In this document: in pieces, positions 11,083 to 22,157 of the stretch
How the letters are laid out: each line of letters opens with the position of its first letter
How positions within the stretch are numbered: position 1 is the first letter of the stretch
Assembly: GCA_964007475.1 (NCBI GenBank)
Contig: OZ023273.1
Span: 53,952,834-54,016,833 of the forward strand
Direction: 5' to 3'
Length of the DNA stretch: 64,000 nucleotides
From: Hybos culiciformis
Taxonomy: Eukaryota; Arthropoda; Insecta; Diptera; Hybotidae
Translations under genes and position numbers: made by a program
The notes under the pieces: model-generated
What the model was told of the DNA's origin: nothing
The model's database searches: none
Seen by the model: the letters and a program-made list of their open reading frames with translations, nothing else

Positions 11083-12705
11083 CTTATAATTAAGCTTCTT
11101 CTTACTAAAATTTACTTTTTTATGCATTCGGAAGAAAAGTAATGCTTTTGTAATGAAAATTTGTATTTAAATTATTTTTTTATCTTTATTAATGCAAACA
11201 ATGTTTTCGATTTTAAACATTTAATTGAAAATACCGACCTAATGTGTGTATGAAAGTTATGTTATTTCCTTTTCGGTGAATGTTTATTAAAAAGTATAAC
11301 GACTGTTATACTGATATGATATTACGATATGAACGTTATTTTAATAATAAAAATTTCATAAAGTGAAAGCAAAGTTGTTGCTTTTCATAACGTACACTCT
11401 TTTTTCTTGTTCAACATTTTTTATTCCACTTCAGATTGGTTGTCAAAAATTGTTCTTGAAATTCGCACAAACAGATCAGAATTGCTAATTTTCGCATTTT
11501 TCTGCTGCTTTTTCGAACTTCAAAGACGTTTTTTGACAATTTCCACGACAAATTAACGTGGTACGATGTGTTTTGTACAAATATATTTATTATTTCAATT
11601 CCGAAACCAGTGTTCATTGCAAAGTTTCATATACCTTCTCTGTATATAAGGAAGTTGGAAAATATTATAATAATTTTTCCGTAATTTTACATAAATCTTT
11701 TCAATTTCTTAAAATTAAAATGTGTGAGATAAATTTTAACAATAAATTATTTTGAACCATATAAAGCTAAGTACATACATCATGTTACTTTAATAAATTT
11801 TATGGTTACATGTAAAATTCTATTCTAAAGAATGAGAAAATAAATTATTAAAAACCAAAATTGCTGCTTAAGAATATTATTGTGCAATAAATATTTTATG
11901 ATAGATTATCAAAAATAATTCATAAATTTATGTTTACAAATAATTTTTTTTATTACTGAATCCTGAAATCCTTACGTAATAAAAACATTTAATGGGTGGA
12001 GTAACATTTGACCGCAAACAATTTTTTTTCAACCATTCCGCCCTACAACTGTTCAAAATTTAGAAAAATATTTTTTTGATCTGATCGAGGTGTGATAAAA
12101 ATTAAGGTAGTCGAATCTCAAATTTTTGATATTTAATACAGGGAAGTAAAATTATGTATATGCATTTTTAATATATGATTTAGTCAACAAATATAATATT
12201 TTCTTTTTAATAAATTTTTATCAGATCAGTTTAAAATATGTTCTTATTTTGCATATTACCGCAATATAATTTTTTTACATAATACCCTTTCTTTGAAAAT
12301 TATTATACATGAAAATACAATTTATGACTGCTTTGCGAAATTTGATAAGATTGATGAATTGAAAGTTGGATTTGTATCCCTTTTTCTTCAAAAAAAAGAA
12401 ATTTATGCATACTCTTAATCAATATATTTTTGAATAGTTTTCATGAAAAAAGGGACTGTATATCTTTAAAAACAAAGTGTATTTCTTGAGTGTCCAATCA
12501 AAAATTATTTTTGAATTTTATTTAAGTTTAAGTAACCCAAAATCAAAGTATTTGTCCTTTTTTTTAAGATACATTTTTTTTTACTTTTTTATGTCGTGAT
12601 TTATTGAAGTTTTTTTTATTGTGTATATTTTTTGATTAAAAAATAATTTATGTTGACTAGTAATCGTCCCGTCCTCAGATTCTATTAAAAATAGTTGGTT
12701 GGGGT
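11083..12705. other. AT-rich stretch, nothing recognised
   Basis: There is no coding region, TIR pair or RNA gene that I can support. Short open frames here have no recognisable features. Confidence 0.65.
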
Positions 12706-12892
12706 CTTAATTCTGTGTTGCATAATTCTGTATACCAAAATTCTGTTTAGCAAAATTCTGTATTAACAAAATTCTGTATAGACAAAATTCTGTTAAACAA
12801 AATACTGTATTGTAAAATTATGTACCGCAAAATTCTGTATACAAAATTCTGTATTGCAAAATTCTGTATTGCAAAATTCTGTATTGGATAGA
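12706..12892. repeat. Array of a short AAAATTCTGT word, block 1
   Basis: About a dozen copies of a word of roughly 14-15 bp, CAAAATTCTGTATTG or close variants, are in tandem. Part of this block is duplicated at 13117-13231, and the same word in the opposite orientation forms an array at 21952-22157. This is repeat DNA with no coding sense. Confidence 0.85.
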
Positions 12893-13116
12893 TACATCTC
12901 TTTAATTTATAATTTCGCGGTTTTTCGCAGTTTCCGCGGGTTAGTCGCAATCGGATATGATACGCCCGTACTCCAAAGCCTTTAATGAAAAAAAAAATTC
13001 AAATTGGTTTTTTTGCGAATTTTGTATCGATTTTTGAGGTTTAGTAATGATCAGGTTGGAAGGGGGAATTCGTATGAAAGTCGCGATCGGATAAGAGAAG
13101 TCTACAACGGAAACGT

Positions 13117-13231
13117 ATAGACAAAATTCTGTTAAACAAAATACTGTATTGTAAAATTATGTGCCGCAAAATTCTGTATTACAAAATTCTGTATTGGAAA
13201 ATTCTGTATTGCAAAATTCTGTATTGGAAAA
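13117..13231. repeat. Array of the same AAAATTCTGT word, block 2
   Basis: Near-identical to about 12778-12890, starting at TATAGACAAAATTCTG. It differs by a few substitutions and by the number of terminal words. The two blocks are about 340 bp apart in the same orientation. Confidence 0.85.
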
Positions 13232-13429
13232 ATAAAATAAAAAATTATGCGCGCATTATTTTTGAAGTTTAACTTCTTTAGCGAGGTATTGTTAAAAATT
13301 TTTGATCAAAATAGGGGAAAAAAGAAGACAGAATATAGTATGTGCTGCATCACGATAAATAAAAGCGACAACGCTGCAAAATAGGGGTAATAACCACAGA
13401 ATGTATCATGTTAAAAAGTAAAAACAATT

Positions 13430-13740
13430 TGTAGGCCTCGTCTTCAATAAAAAATCAGTTTTTAATTTTAACAATATTATTTTAAAGTTTTATTCAAATA
13501 AAAAATTTGCTTCTTTTTATAAAATTTTAATTTTCCAAAAAAATATTTACTCTTACAAGAAAAAAACTAAACTTGACTAATTGAAAGAAAAAACTAGATT
13601 GATTGAAAAAAAGTAATTGAACAAAAAAAAAGAAAAATAAAGTAATAAAGAAAAGAGACAAATATACTGCATCTTTCGCTTCTGGTACAATTCATAATGC
13701 ACTGTTCACAATATAAATTCATAATGCTGAGTTCACAACA
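13430..13740 (-). repeat. 3' LTR of the complete BEL element
   Basis: Begins TGTAGGCCTCGTCTTC in plus-strand reading and ends GAGTTCACAACA. It has the same sequence and length as 19324-19634 by visual comparison. It is A/T-rich with several AATAAA-like words. Confidence 0.93.
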
Positions 13741-13757
13741 TTTCGCCACACTTGAAG
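13741..13757 (-). other. Polypurine-tract-like sequence before the 3' LTR
   Basis: The minus strand reads AGTGTGGCGAAA directly before the 3' LTR and just after the Gag-Pol stop codon. BEL elements often have short GTGTGG-type tracts here rather than long polypurine runs. Confidence 0.5.
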
Positions 13758-13759
13758 TA

Positions 13760-16700
13760 CTAAACTTCAACAGGTAACAAACTAATCTTAGTTGTAGCTC
13801 TTTTAAAATTGCCGTCTTTTGTTTTTAATGTTACGACACGAACTAAACCATCCTTTCCATGATGCAATTCAATAATTCTTCCTAATTTCCAATTTAAAGG
13901 ATGAACATTTTCTTCAATTAACAAAGCAAGTTGACCAACAAAAAATTGATGTTCTTTTTTAAACCATTTAACTCGTTTTTGTAATTCATATAAGTAATCA
14001 GTAGACCACTTTATCCAAAAATTTTGTGTAATTTGACGAAGACGTTCCACTCTGGACAATTTATTTATATTTTCATCAGTACAATCTATTTCTAAAACAG
14101 CTGTTAACGGACGCCCAATCAAGAAATGGCCTGGAGTAATTGCTGTTAAATCTTCTGGATCACTTGACTCTGCTACTAACGGTCGACTATTCATTATGGC
14201 TTCAATTTTATGTAAAACAGTGATCATTTCCAATATTGTTAAATTTGCATTTTTAACCATTCTCATTAAATAATATTTCATACTTTTTACTGAAGCTTCC
14301 CAAATGCCTCCAAACGATGGTGATCTTGGTGGGATGAAACTCCATTGAATTCCCATATTTGAACAAAACCCATCAAATCGACGTTTGTTTTCTTCTTTAT
14401 TCCAAAACTCATAAATTTCATTTAATTCTTTATTAGCACATTTGAAGTTTGTAGCGTTGTCGCTATGCAGTTTTGCTGGTTTGCCTCTACGTGATACAAA
14501 TCGAACCAAAGCACCAATAAATGCTTGCATTGTAAGGTTTTCTACAATTTCTAAGTGTACACATTTAGTACTTAAACATACAAAAACACAAATGTATGCC
14601 TTTTGTATACTTTTTGATCTAATACCACCAATTTTTACATAAAATGGACCAGCATAATCCAATCCCACATTATAAAATGGATGCACAAAAGTAATGCGCT
14701 CAGAAGGTAAATCGCCCATAAACTGCTCCAACACTTTTGGTTTAACATGAGCACATAATACACAATTTTGAACAATCTTTCTTGTCTGCACTTTACCATG
14801 TATTGGCCAAAATTTACGTTGAATTACTGAAAGTAAAGCTTGTTGACCTAAATGTCCGTTTTCAATATGAAGCTCTAATAATAATTTTTCGGTAAAATGA
14901 TCATTTTTTGGTAGTAATATTTGATGTTTACTATCATATGACAAATTAGAATTTTTCAATCTTCCACCTACTCTTATTAACTCATTATTATCCATGAATG
15001 GATGTAAATTTTTCAGTTCAGATTTAATATCAATTGGTTTCTTATTTTGTAATTGCTTATATTCTTTATTAAATTTTTCCTTTTGTACTATTCGGATTAA
15101 AACATTCATGGCATTTCTCAACTCGTAAACCTTAAGATAACCCCTAATTTTCTCCTTTTTTACATTAAATTTATTATTAATAAATCTGAGCCAATAAGCA
15201 ATATAACGTTGTAACTTTCTAACGCTACTATAATTTTCAATAAATGATGAATTTAACATTTTTGTTGTTGTACAAATCAATTTTTCATTTTTTAGTTCAG
15301 GTAAATTCTCAATTGTTTGTGTATTTGGTTGTAAATGCATTTTAATTTCACTATGTAAGAAATCAGGTCCAAACCACCAAATTTTACAGTTCATCAAACC
15401 CTTAGCATTAACACCACGAGAAAGAATATCAGCTGGATTATTTTCGCTCTTCACATGATACCATTTAAAACTTGAATTTAATTCTTGAATTTCACTTACT
15501 CGATTTCCCACAAACGTTTTTAAATTATATGTTGGCAATTTGATCCACGACAAAACAATAGTTGAATCTGTCCACAAATAAACATCATCAAAATCAATTT
15601 GCATTGCTTTATAAACCTTTTCCACTAATCTAGCCGATTCCAAAGCAGCACACAATTCTAATCTTGCTAACGAAATTTTCTTTAATGGTGTAACTCGAGA
15701 TTTACTGCACAAAAGATTGACTGTTATATCACCATAATCGTTTACTGATTTTATATATAAGCAACAACCATATGCCCTTTCAGAAGCATCACAAAATGCG
15801 TGTAGTTCTACTCTTTTAGGATTAGCAAAACCAAGCACAAAACGATGTATTTTAAAATTTTCCATTTGTTTTAAATCTGTCTGATGTTCTTTGTACATTT
15901 CAAGTAAGTCAATTGGCATAATTTCATCCCATTCAATTTTATTAATCCACAATTTTTGCATAATAATTTTTCCAATAATTCTAACAGGACCAATAATTCC
16001 TAGTGGATCAAAAATTTTACTAATATCCGATAAAAGACATCTCTTTGTAAATTTTATGTTTTCATTTGAATTATCAGAAATAAATTTAAATATATCTTCA
16101 ATTGGATTCCATACTATGCCCAAAGTTTTAATTGTTTCATTAAATGTCGAATTATCAAAGTTTGACATCTGCTCTAATTGCTCTGACTTTAAATTATTTA
16201 ATAGTGTACTACTATTTGAACACCATCTTCTAAGATTCATTTTTCCCCTTTTTAACATTTCAATTAGTTCAGATTGTAATTTTTCAGCATTTTCAACTGA
16301 ATCTGCACCACCAATATAGTCATCGACATAAAAATCACAAAATACTTTTGCTGCTAAAGTAAAACTATCTTTTTCATCTTCAAATAATTGTTTGACTACT
16401 CTTGTTGACAGGAAACTAGAACTAGTCATACCATATGTTACAGTGTTTAAATTATAAAAACCTAATTCTTCGTTTTTATTTTCACGCCACAGTATTATTT
16501 GAAATTTTCTATCTTCAGGAGCAATTTCAATCATTCTAAACATTTTCTCGATGTCAGCACACATAGCAACTTTATGTTTTCGAAATCGTATAATAATATC
16601 AAATAAATCTTTTTGAATTGTAGGACCAGTCATTAACAAATCGTTTATACTTATACCAGAACTTGATGCTGCAGAACCATCAAATACTACTCTCATTTTT

Positions 16701-18931
16701 GTTGTAGAACTATCTAATTTATAAACCGGATGATGTGGTAAAATAAAATTTGGTTCATTATTTTTTGGTTCTTCAATTTTTGACATATGTTTTAAATCTT
16801 TATATTCATTAATAAACTGCACGTAATTTTTTTTCAATTCCGGGTTTTTATCAAATTTCTTTTCTAAGTAATTGAATCTTTTAATTGCTTGTATTTTTGA
16901 ATCACCCAAATTTTCACAACAATTAGCAAATGGCATTTTCACAACATATTGACCATTTTCTTTTCTATGAACATTTTCAACGAAATGAGTTTCACACAAT
17001 TTTTCTTCCTTCGTTAACCTTTTTTGTTTACCCATATCCTCCAATTCCCAGAATCTTTTTATATTTTCATTTAGCTCAATGATACTCGAATTACAAAGAG
17101 AGGATTCACTTTTATGTACCAAATTATTCACAGGACCACTAGCAATCCAACCAAATTCTGTATTTTGTAGTATTGGTTCACCCTTTTTCAACTTAAGTTT
17201 TCCTGGAAGAATCAAATCATAAAACAACTCAGCACCCAACAACATATCTACTTTTCGCGGCTCAGTAAATTTATCATCAGCTAATATGACATTTTTAGGC
17301 AATTTTAACATTTCAAATTGTAAATTAATAGTAGGTAAAATACCAACAACTTCTGGCACAACTTCGAACATAAATTTTTCATTATATGGTGTAATTTTAG
17401 ATTTTATACGTAGACAAATTCTCTTTAAAATCTTTTTGCATGAACCCGTAATACCTTTCACTATTATGTTTGAATCTGTTTGTGGAACACCTAATTTTTT
17501 AGCAAGCTCTAAACTGCAAAAATTTGATTGAGAACCACTGTCCAAAAAAGCACGACATTCAACCCAGTTTCCATTAACATTTTGAACATTAATTATTGCG
17601 GTTGACATTAAAACATGTGATCCCGTAGTAGATACTCCACTAAAACTGCTTGTTGTAGCATCTGCTATACAATTCTGCTTTTCTTCGTTTTCACTTTTTG
17701 AAGGAAAATGCAATAATGTATTATGATTTTTCTCACAAATTGAGCAATTTTTACTGTTGCATTCACGTAGTTTATGACCCTTTTTAAAGCATTTGAAACA
17801 CAATCTCAATTGCTTCACCTTTTCTGATCGATTTGACGGAGTTAGTGATAAAAATTTTTCACAATTATTTAAGTGATGACTTTTTTCACAATAATCACAT
17901 TTTAATTCTTGTGACGCAAAATTCTTACTTTCATTCGCTGTATTAGTCTTATGCTTCGCCTGATTTGTGGTTGTCATACCCTTTCTTTTATTAGCATCTA
18001 ATGATTCTAACACACGACACCTAGTTTGCAAAAATTGTTCTAAGGATTTCCAAGTTGATTTCTCATCACTATCCCCAATTTTTGACTCCCATTGTTTTCT
18101 GGTTTCAGCATCTAATCTAAAAAGAACCATATGCACGATTAAACTATCCCAGTGATCAACTGGTTCACCAAGGTTACTCAAAGCCCTTAAATTTTTTGAA
18201 CAATCTTCAACAAGTTTGCGTAACTCTGTGGCACACTCTTTTGTTACGGTTTTTAATTTAAAAAGTTCTGTAATGTGACTTTCAATAATCAAACGACTAT
18301 TATCGTATCTGGACATCAATGCTTCCCATGCTTCATTATAACCATCTGCTTTACATGGAATTTTATCTATTAAATTTTTTGCATCACCATCTAAAACACC
18401 TTTTAAATAATGAAATTTTACGGCTTTATTTAAATCAGTACGTGAGTTTACTAACCCTTCAAATGTTTCTTTGAAAGCCATCCATTCTCGAACGTTACCA
18501 CTAAAATGACACAATGAAATTGTTGGTAATTTAGCAATTTTAAATATTTGAGCGGTTTCTGCATGACCTTCATTATCTGGTGAGTCGCCAGATCTGACAG
18601 ACCTATTTTTTGTTTTAATTTCATTTATTTTTGTTTCATAACCAGCTTTAACATCACAAAATTTTGTAAAAAACTCAATATATTTATTCTCATACTGTTC
18701 TTCTACATCAGCCTTATCTAATTCCAAATAATCACCCAATTCATCATGTACTTTTTTATAGTCTTTGTCAATATCATCAACTAAATTTAATCTTGTTTCA
18801 AGATTTACCACATTATCTACTTCAGCATTAAAACCATTTAAATAATTTTCCAACACAGTTAATTTTGCTTGCACTTGTCCCCTTGATCTTATTAATTTTG
18901 AACGAATCGCATCATTTTCTTGCTCACTCAT
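13760..18931 (-). CDS. BEL/Pao Gag-Pol polyprotein, intact
   Basis: An uninterrupted frame encodes a Gag-Pol polyprotein of 1723 residues, counted from the first ATG (MSEQEND). A longer open stretch starts at a TTG and is less likely. In order: a coiled-coil-like N-terminus; a DUF1759-type gag region (about 135-310); three CCHC-like zinc knuckles (about 345-408); an aspartic protease with LDSGSQSNF (D near 464); Pao reverse transcriptase with YVDD (868-871); RNase H with ADASE-type, E, TDS and D residues near 1048, 1092, 1122 and 1168; an H2C2 zinc finger (about 1355-1393); and an integrase core with D, D, E near 1425, 1491 and 1545. A C-terminal DUF5641-like segment contains TPGHFLIGRP. All catalytic residues are present. 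The product should process itself, assemble cytoplasmic particles, copy the RNA and integrate the cDNA. No env-like frame is seen. Transcription presumably starts in the LTR at 19324-19634. Confidence 0.95.
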   Translation of the reverse strand: MSEQENDAIRSKLIRSRGQVQAKLTVLENYLNGFNAEVDNVVNLETRLNLVDDIDKDYKKVHDELGDYLELDKADVEEQYENKYIEFFTKFCDVKAGYETKINEIKTKNRSVRSGDSPDNEGHAETAQIFKIAKLPTISLCHFSGNVREWMAFKETFEGLVNSRTDLNKAVKFHYLKGVLDGDAKNLIDKIPCKADGYNEAWEALMSRYDNSRLIIESHITELFKLKTVTKECATELRKLVEDCSKNLRALSNLGEPVDHWDSLIVHMVLFRLDAETRKQWESKIGDSDEKSTWKSLEQFLQTRCRVLESLDANKRKGMTTTNQAKHKTNTANESKNFASQELKCDYCEKSHHLNNCEKFLSLTPSNRSEKVKQLRLCFKCFKKGHKLRECNSKNCSICEKNHNTLLHFPSKSENEEKQNCIADATTSSFSGVSTTGSHVLMSTAIINVQNVNGNWVECRAFLDSGSQSNFCSLELAKKLGVPQTDSNIIVKGITGSCKKILKRICLRIKSKITPYNEKFMFEVVPEVVGILPTINLQFEMLKLPKNVILADDKFTEPRKVDMLLGAELFYDLILPGKLKLKKGEPILQNTEFGWIASGPVNNLVHKSESSLCNSSIIELNENIKRFWELEDMGKQKRLTKEEKLCETHFVENVHRKENGQYVVKMPFANCCENLGDSKIQAIKRFNYLEKKFDKNPELKKNYVQFINEYKDLKHMSKIEEPKNNEPNFILPHHPVYKLDSSTTKMRVVFDGSAASSSGISINDLLMTGPTIQKDLFDIIIRFRKHKVAMCADIEKMFRMIEIAPEDRKFQIILWRENKNEELGFYNLNTVTYGMTSSSFLSTRVVKQLFEDEKDSFTLAAKVFCDFYVDDYIGGADSVENAEKLQSELIEMLKRGKMNLRRWCSNSSTLLNNLKSEQLEQMSNFDNSTFNETIKTLGIVWNPIEDIFKFISDNSNENIKFTKRCLLSDISKIFDPLGIIGPVRIIGKIIMQKLWINKIEWDEIMPIDLLEMYKEHQTDLKQMENFKIHRFVLGFANPKRVELHAFCDASERAYGCCLYIKSVNDYGDITVNLLCSKSRVTPLKKISLARLELCAALESARLVEKVYKAMQIDFDDVYLWTDSTIVLSWIKLPTYNLKTFVGNRVSEIQELNSSFKWYHVKSENNPADILSRGVNAKGLMNCKIWWFGPDFLHSEIKMHLQPNTQTIENLPELKNEKLICTTTKMLNSSFIENYSSVRKLQRYIAYWLRFINNKFNVKKEKIRGYLKVYELRNAMNVLIRIVQKEKFNKEYKQLQNKKPIDIKSELKNLHPFMDNNELIRVGGRLKNSNLSYDSKHQILLPKNDHFTEKLLLELHIENGHLGQQALLSVIQRKFWPIHGKVQTRKIVQNCVLCAHVKPKVLEQFMGDLPSERITFVHPFYNVGLDYAGPFYVKIGGIRSKSIQKAYICVFVCLSTKCVHLEIVENLTMQAFIGALVRFVSRRGKPAKLHSDNATNFKCANKELNEIYEFWNKEENKRRFDGFCSNMGIQWSFIPPRSPSFGGIWEASVKSMKYYLMRMVKNANLTILEMITVLHKIEAIMNSRPLVAESSDPEDLTAITPGHFLIGRPLTAVLEIDCTDENINKLSRVERLRQITQNFWIKWSTDYLYELQKRVKWFKKEHQFFVGQLALLIEENVHPLNWKLGRIIELHHGKDGLVRVVTLKTKDGNFKRATTKISLLPVEV

Positions 18932-19107
18932 TTTTACAACAAAATGCCAACGCAATTATTTATCAATTCAAAAAAAAAACAAAAAACCTGTTGCTTTTTA
19001 TAACCTGATTAAATTCCACCACAAGCTGCAACGAATTTCACAATTTAAGTTCCAATGAAGTTCACAATTACAATTCCAAAAATTTTCACAAATAAATTCA
19101 GATGAAT

Positions 19108-19262
19108 TTCACAATTTTAATTCCAATGAATTCCACGATGAATATCAAAATTTTTTATTCCAATGAATTCCACGATGAATATCAAAATTTTAATTCCAAT
19201 GAATTCCACTATGAATATCAAAATTTTAATTCCAATGAATTCCACGATGAATCTCACAATTA
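19108..19262 (-). repeat. 36-bp tandem repeats in the BEL 5' leader
   Basis: Four copies of a unit of about 36 bp (core TTCCAATGAATTCCACGATG followed by AATATCAAAATTTTAA) lie between the primer site and gag. More diverged copies extend toward 19040. They are untranslated and lie in the leader of the intact element. Their number may vary between copies. Confidence 0.85.
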
Positions 19263-19303
19263 CGTAACCCCACTTTTGATAATTAATATCCACAATATTT
19301 TTA

Positions 19304-19321
19304 ATCCTGGTCACGGCACCA
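19304..19321 (-). other. Primer-binding site of the complete BEL element
   Basis: Two bases inside the 5' LTR the minus strand reads TGGTGCCGTGACCAGGAT. TGG is the complement of tRNA CCA, so the position and start fit a primer site. I cannot name the tRNA from memory with confidence. Confidence 0.7.
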
Positions 19322-19323
19322 AA

Positions 19324-19634
19324 TGTAGGCCTCGTCTTCAATAAAAAATCAGTTTTTAATTTTAACAATATTATTTTAAAGTTTTATTCAAATAAAAAAT
19401 TTGCTTCTTTTTATAAAATTTTAATTTTCCAAAAAAATATTTACTCTTACAAGAAAAAAACTAAACTTGACTAATTGAAAGAAAAAACTAGATTGATTGA
19501 AAAAAAGTAATTGAACAAAAAAAAAGAAAAATAAAGTAATAAAGAAAAGAGACAAATATACTGCATCTTTCGCTTCTGGTACAATTCATAATGCACTGTT
19601 CACAATATAAATTCATAATGCTGAGTTCACAACA
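19324..19634 (-). repeat. 5' LTR of the complete BEL element
   Basis: 311 bp, the same sequence as 13430-13740 by eye. It should carry the promoter for the element on the minus strand. The target duplication CAATT follows at 19635-19639. Confidence 0.93.
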
Positions 19635-19871
19635 CAATTAATATAAAAGCAGGGAAATATAAGACGTTGTAGCATGTAGCATGTATTTACGAAAATAAAA
19701 TAGCGATACTACACACACATAACAAAATACTAACGATGTATGGAAAGCAAAAAACGAAAAAAAAAAACTACAATATATAGAATTAAAAAATTGTACAATA
19801 ACAGAATCAAAGATCAACTGATTTTGTTGTTAATATTTATTTAGTTTATTTCCTTTTCGAATTAGTGAAAT

Positions 19872-21320
19872 TCTATCATATGAAACAGAAACGCTGTTTG
19901 TCTGTTTGTCTGTTCCAAATAGGCTCCTAAACCGCTCAGCCGATCGTTTTCAAGCTTACGCCATTTCTTTGTCTATTTTAAAATTTGATTGGCCTCCTAC
20001 CTAGCGACCTCCCCTGAGGGCCCACTTCAAAAGTTCGTTCGATTTCATTCAAATTTGTTATGTAAAAAGAGGAGCTGATTACACACAAATTTCGTAACAA
20101 AAAATTTATTTTCGATTTCATTCAAATTTGGTACGTAAAAAGAGGAAATGATTACACACAAATTTCGTAACAAAGAATTTCATTCAAATTTGGTAAATAA
20201 AATGAGGAAACGATTAAACACGCAAATTTCGTAAAAAAAAAATTGATTGATCCTACTCAGCGACTACCACTGGGGGCGGACTAGGGAATGTTTTTTTTTA
20301 AAAAAATTAATTCCGGATTTTCGGAATTGTCTTGAAATGAAATCCGCAGCTCCAGTTTATTCCGAAATTTCATCCAAAAATTTTAAATATATTAAAAAAT
20401 TAAATTTAATTATTCTTTAACTTAAATATTAGTGTATTTAGTTCAAAACATTAAAATTATAACAATTTAAATTATGAAATTTTTTTATTAAAATAAAATT
20501 TTATACTTTTCAATAAACCGAAAGTGAATAAACTGAATGGAAAAATAAAAATTTGAAACCCAAATTATCCAATGTTTTATCATTGAGTTTTAATCGAATT
20601 TTTATTGAAAATGTTCCTGCAGCGTTGTTAATAAGTTATATTAGAGATTTTCCAAAAGTGTTCCTCGGGGTGCCCCCTTGATCCCAAAATTTAATTTCAC
20701 TTAGAATTCCAAATAAATCACTGAACTCGGAACTCCAACTTATTTTGTTAATGTTGATTAATGTGAAAAAAAGTTTTACGTATTTGCAGACTTGCGATAG
20801 CTACTTAGATTTCAATTTTTGTGAATTTTAATGCTTTATGCCTAAATAATAAAAAAAAAAATAAACCATTGGTCAAAATTCCCGCCAGTAGAAGTTCTTC
20901 CAAATTCGAAAAATTCGGAATTTAGCATTTTGAATTTGGAATTTTTTGAAATTCAAAAACAGGCTCATTTCCGGATTTCCGGAATCCGAAAAACTGGTTT
21001 TGCATTCCCTAGGGCGGACTTCTAAAGTTCGTGTGATTTTATTCAAATTTGGTAAATAAAAAGAGGAAACGATTAAACACATAAATTTTGTAAGAAAAAA
21101 TTGATTGATCCTACCCAGCGACTTCTTAAGTTCGTCCGATTTTATTCAAATTTGGTAAATAAAAAGACGAAACGATTAAACATATAAATTTTGTAACAAA
21201 ATATTGATTGATCCTACCCAGCGACTTCTAAAGTTCGTCCGATTTCATTCAAATTTGGTACGTAAAAAAGAATAAATGATTACCCACAAATTTCGTAAGA
21301 AAAAATTTTATCCCCTCTTC
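19872..21320 (+). mobile_element. Helitron-like fragment, split by a hAT-type MITE
   Basis: On the plus strand this begins TCTATCATATGAAACAG and continues with the GTTTGTCTGTTTGTCTG end and the TGAATGAAATCGG-type units (here as complements) known from the Helitron copies at 6529 and 40185. It is interrupted at 20282-21011. Typical CTAGT termination is not visible, so the 3' end is missing or too diverged. Confidence 0.7.
20282..21011. mobile_element. hAT-type MITE with TAGGGAATG TIRs (730 bp)
   Basis: The ends are TAGGGAATG and its complement CATTCCCTA, with further subterminal similarity in TTCCGGA words. It is flanked by the perfect 8-bp TSD GGGCGGAC (20274-20281 and 21012-21019), which lies within a Helitron minisatellite unit. 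TIR and TSD fit hAT. No transposase is present. Confidence 0.9.
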
Positions 21321-21951
21321 CACTTACAAAAGTAAATCAGTCAGAGTCCGTAGCCAAATAAATATTTGCAAGTAAATAAAGAAGTTAAACTTCTTTCGTG
21401 AGCTTATGAGGATGAGGCTCACACATATTTTTTTATTTTATTTTTCTACACAGAAATTCCTTACGTATATTTTTTTGTGTACACTGTTGAAAACTAAATT
21501 TAAATGCAATACTGAGAGCTTTCCAAGGACTCAAAACAATGTACGAGCTTGGCATAGACCATAGATTAAAATGTTTGGTGGGTAAACGTCATTCAGGGTT
21601 GCACAAATTGATGAGTAATCTAAAAAATTAATTATTTATTTCAAATATTATTGGAAAAGGCTAAGCTAGGAGAAAGATTCAATGACAAAAAAAAATTGCG
21701 AAACAATAAAAAAAAAATAAAAGAATTATGAAGAAAACGACAAAATTAGAAAATGGCGAGTTTTTTAAACTAATTGCAACGCATCTGTCTTTATAAAAAA
21801 AGGGTTATCTAAAAAACAAAATTTTGTTATAATATAAAAAAAGATTTTTTTTTTTTTAATAAAAGATGAATTTAATAGCAATAAAATAATTTGATTTTTT
21901 TTTGTTTTTTGTAATTATCTCCTTTTTTAGATTTTACTCCTACTTCGCCAT
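21321..21951. other. AT-rich stretch, nothing recognised
   Basis: No coding region or repeat boundary that I can support. Confidence 0.6.
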
Positions 21952-22157
21952 ACAGAATTTTACTATAACTGAATTTTGTCCATACAGAATTTTAATGTAG
22001 CAGAATTTCATTATAGCAGAATATTGTCAAACAGAATTTTGTACATACAGAATTTATTCATAAATTTTTTTTCAATACAGAATTTTGCAATCCAGAATTC
22101 TTTTTGTTATACAGAATTTCGCTCCAAAGAATTTTGCAATACAGAATTTCGACACGA
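21952..22157. repeat. Array of the CAGAATTTTG word, opposite orientation
   Basis: About 14 diverged copies of a word such as TACAGAATTTTGCAA. It is the complement of the word at 12706-12892 and 13117-13231. The blocks may be arms of one family of foldback elements scattered in the region. Confidence 0.8.

Larger units (their letters stand above)
13430..19634 (-). mobile_element. Complete BEL/Pao LTR retrotransposon (about 6.2 kb)
   Basis: Two LTRs of 311 bp in direct orientation, beginning TGT and ending ACA, flank one long minus-strand Gag-Pol frame. Both sides carry the 5-bp TSD CAATT (13425-13429 and 19635-19639). By eye the LTRs show no differences, and the frame has no stop over 1723 codons. 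A primer-site-like sequence follows the 5' LTR, and a short purine-rich tract precedes the 3' LTR. Everything needed for autonomous retrotransposition of a BEL element without env appears to be present, so a young, possibly active copy is inferred. Confidence 0.95.

Noticed and set aside
12706..13231. CRISPR-like array
   Set aside because: Words are short, diverged and adjacent, without unique spacers, in an insect genome.
14442..17531. Several plus-strand frames opposite the BEL polyprotein
   Set aside because: They are shadows of the conserved minus-strand coding frame.
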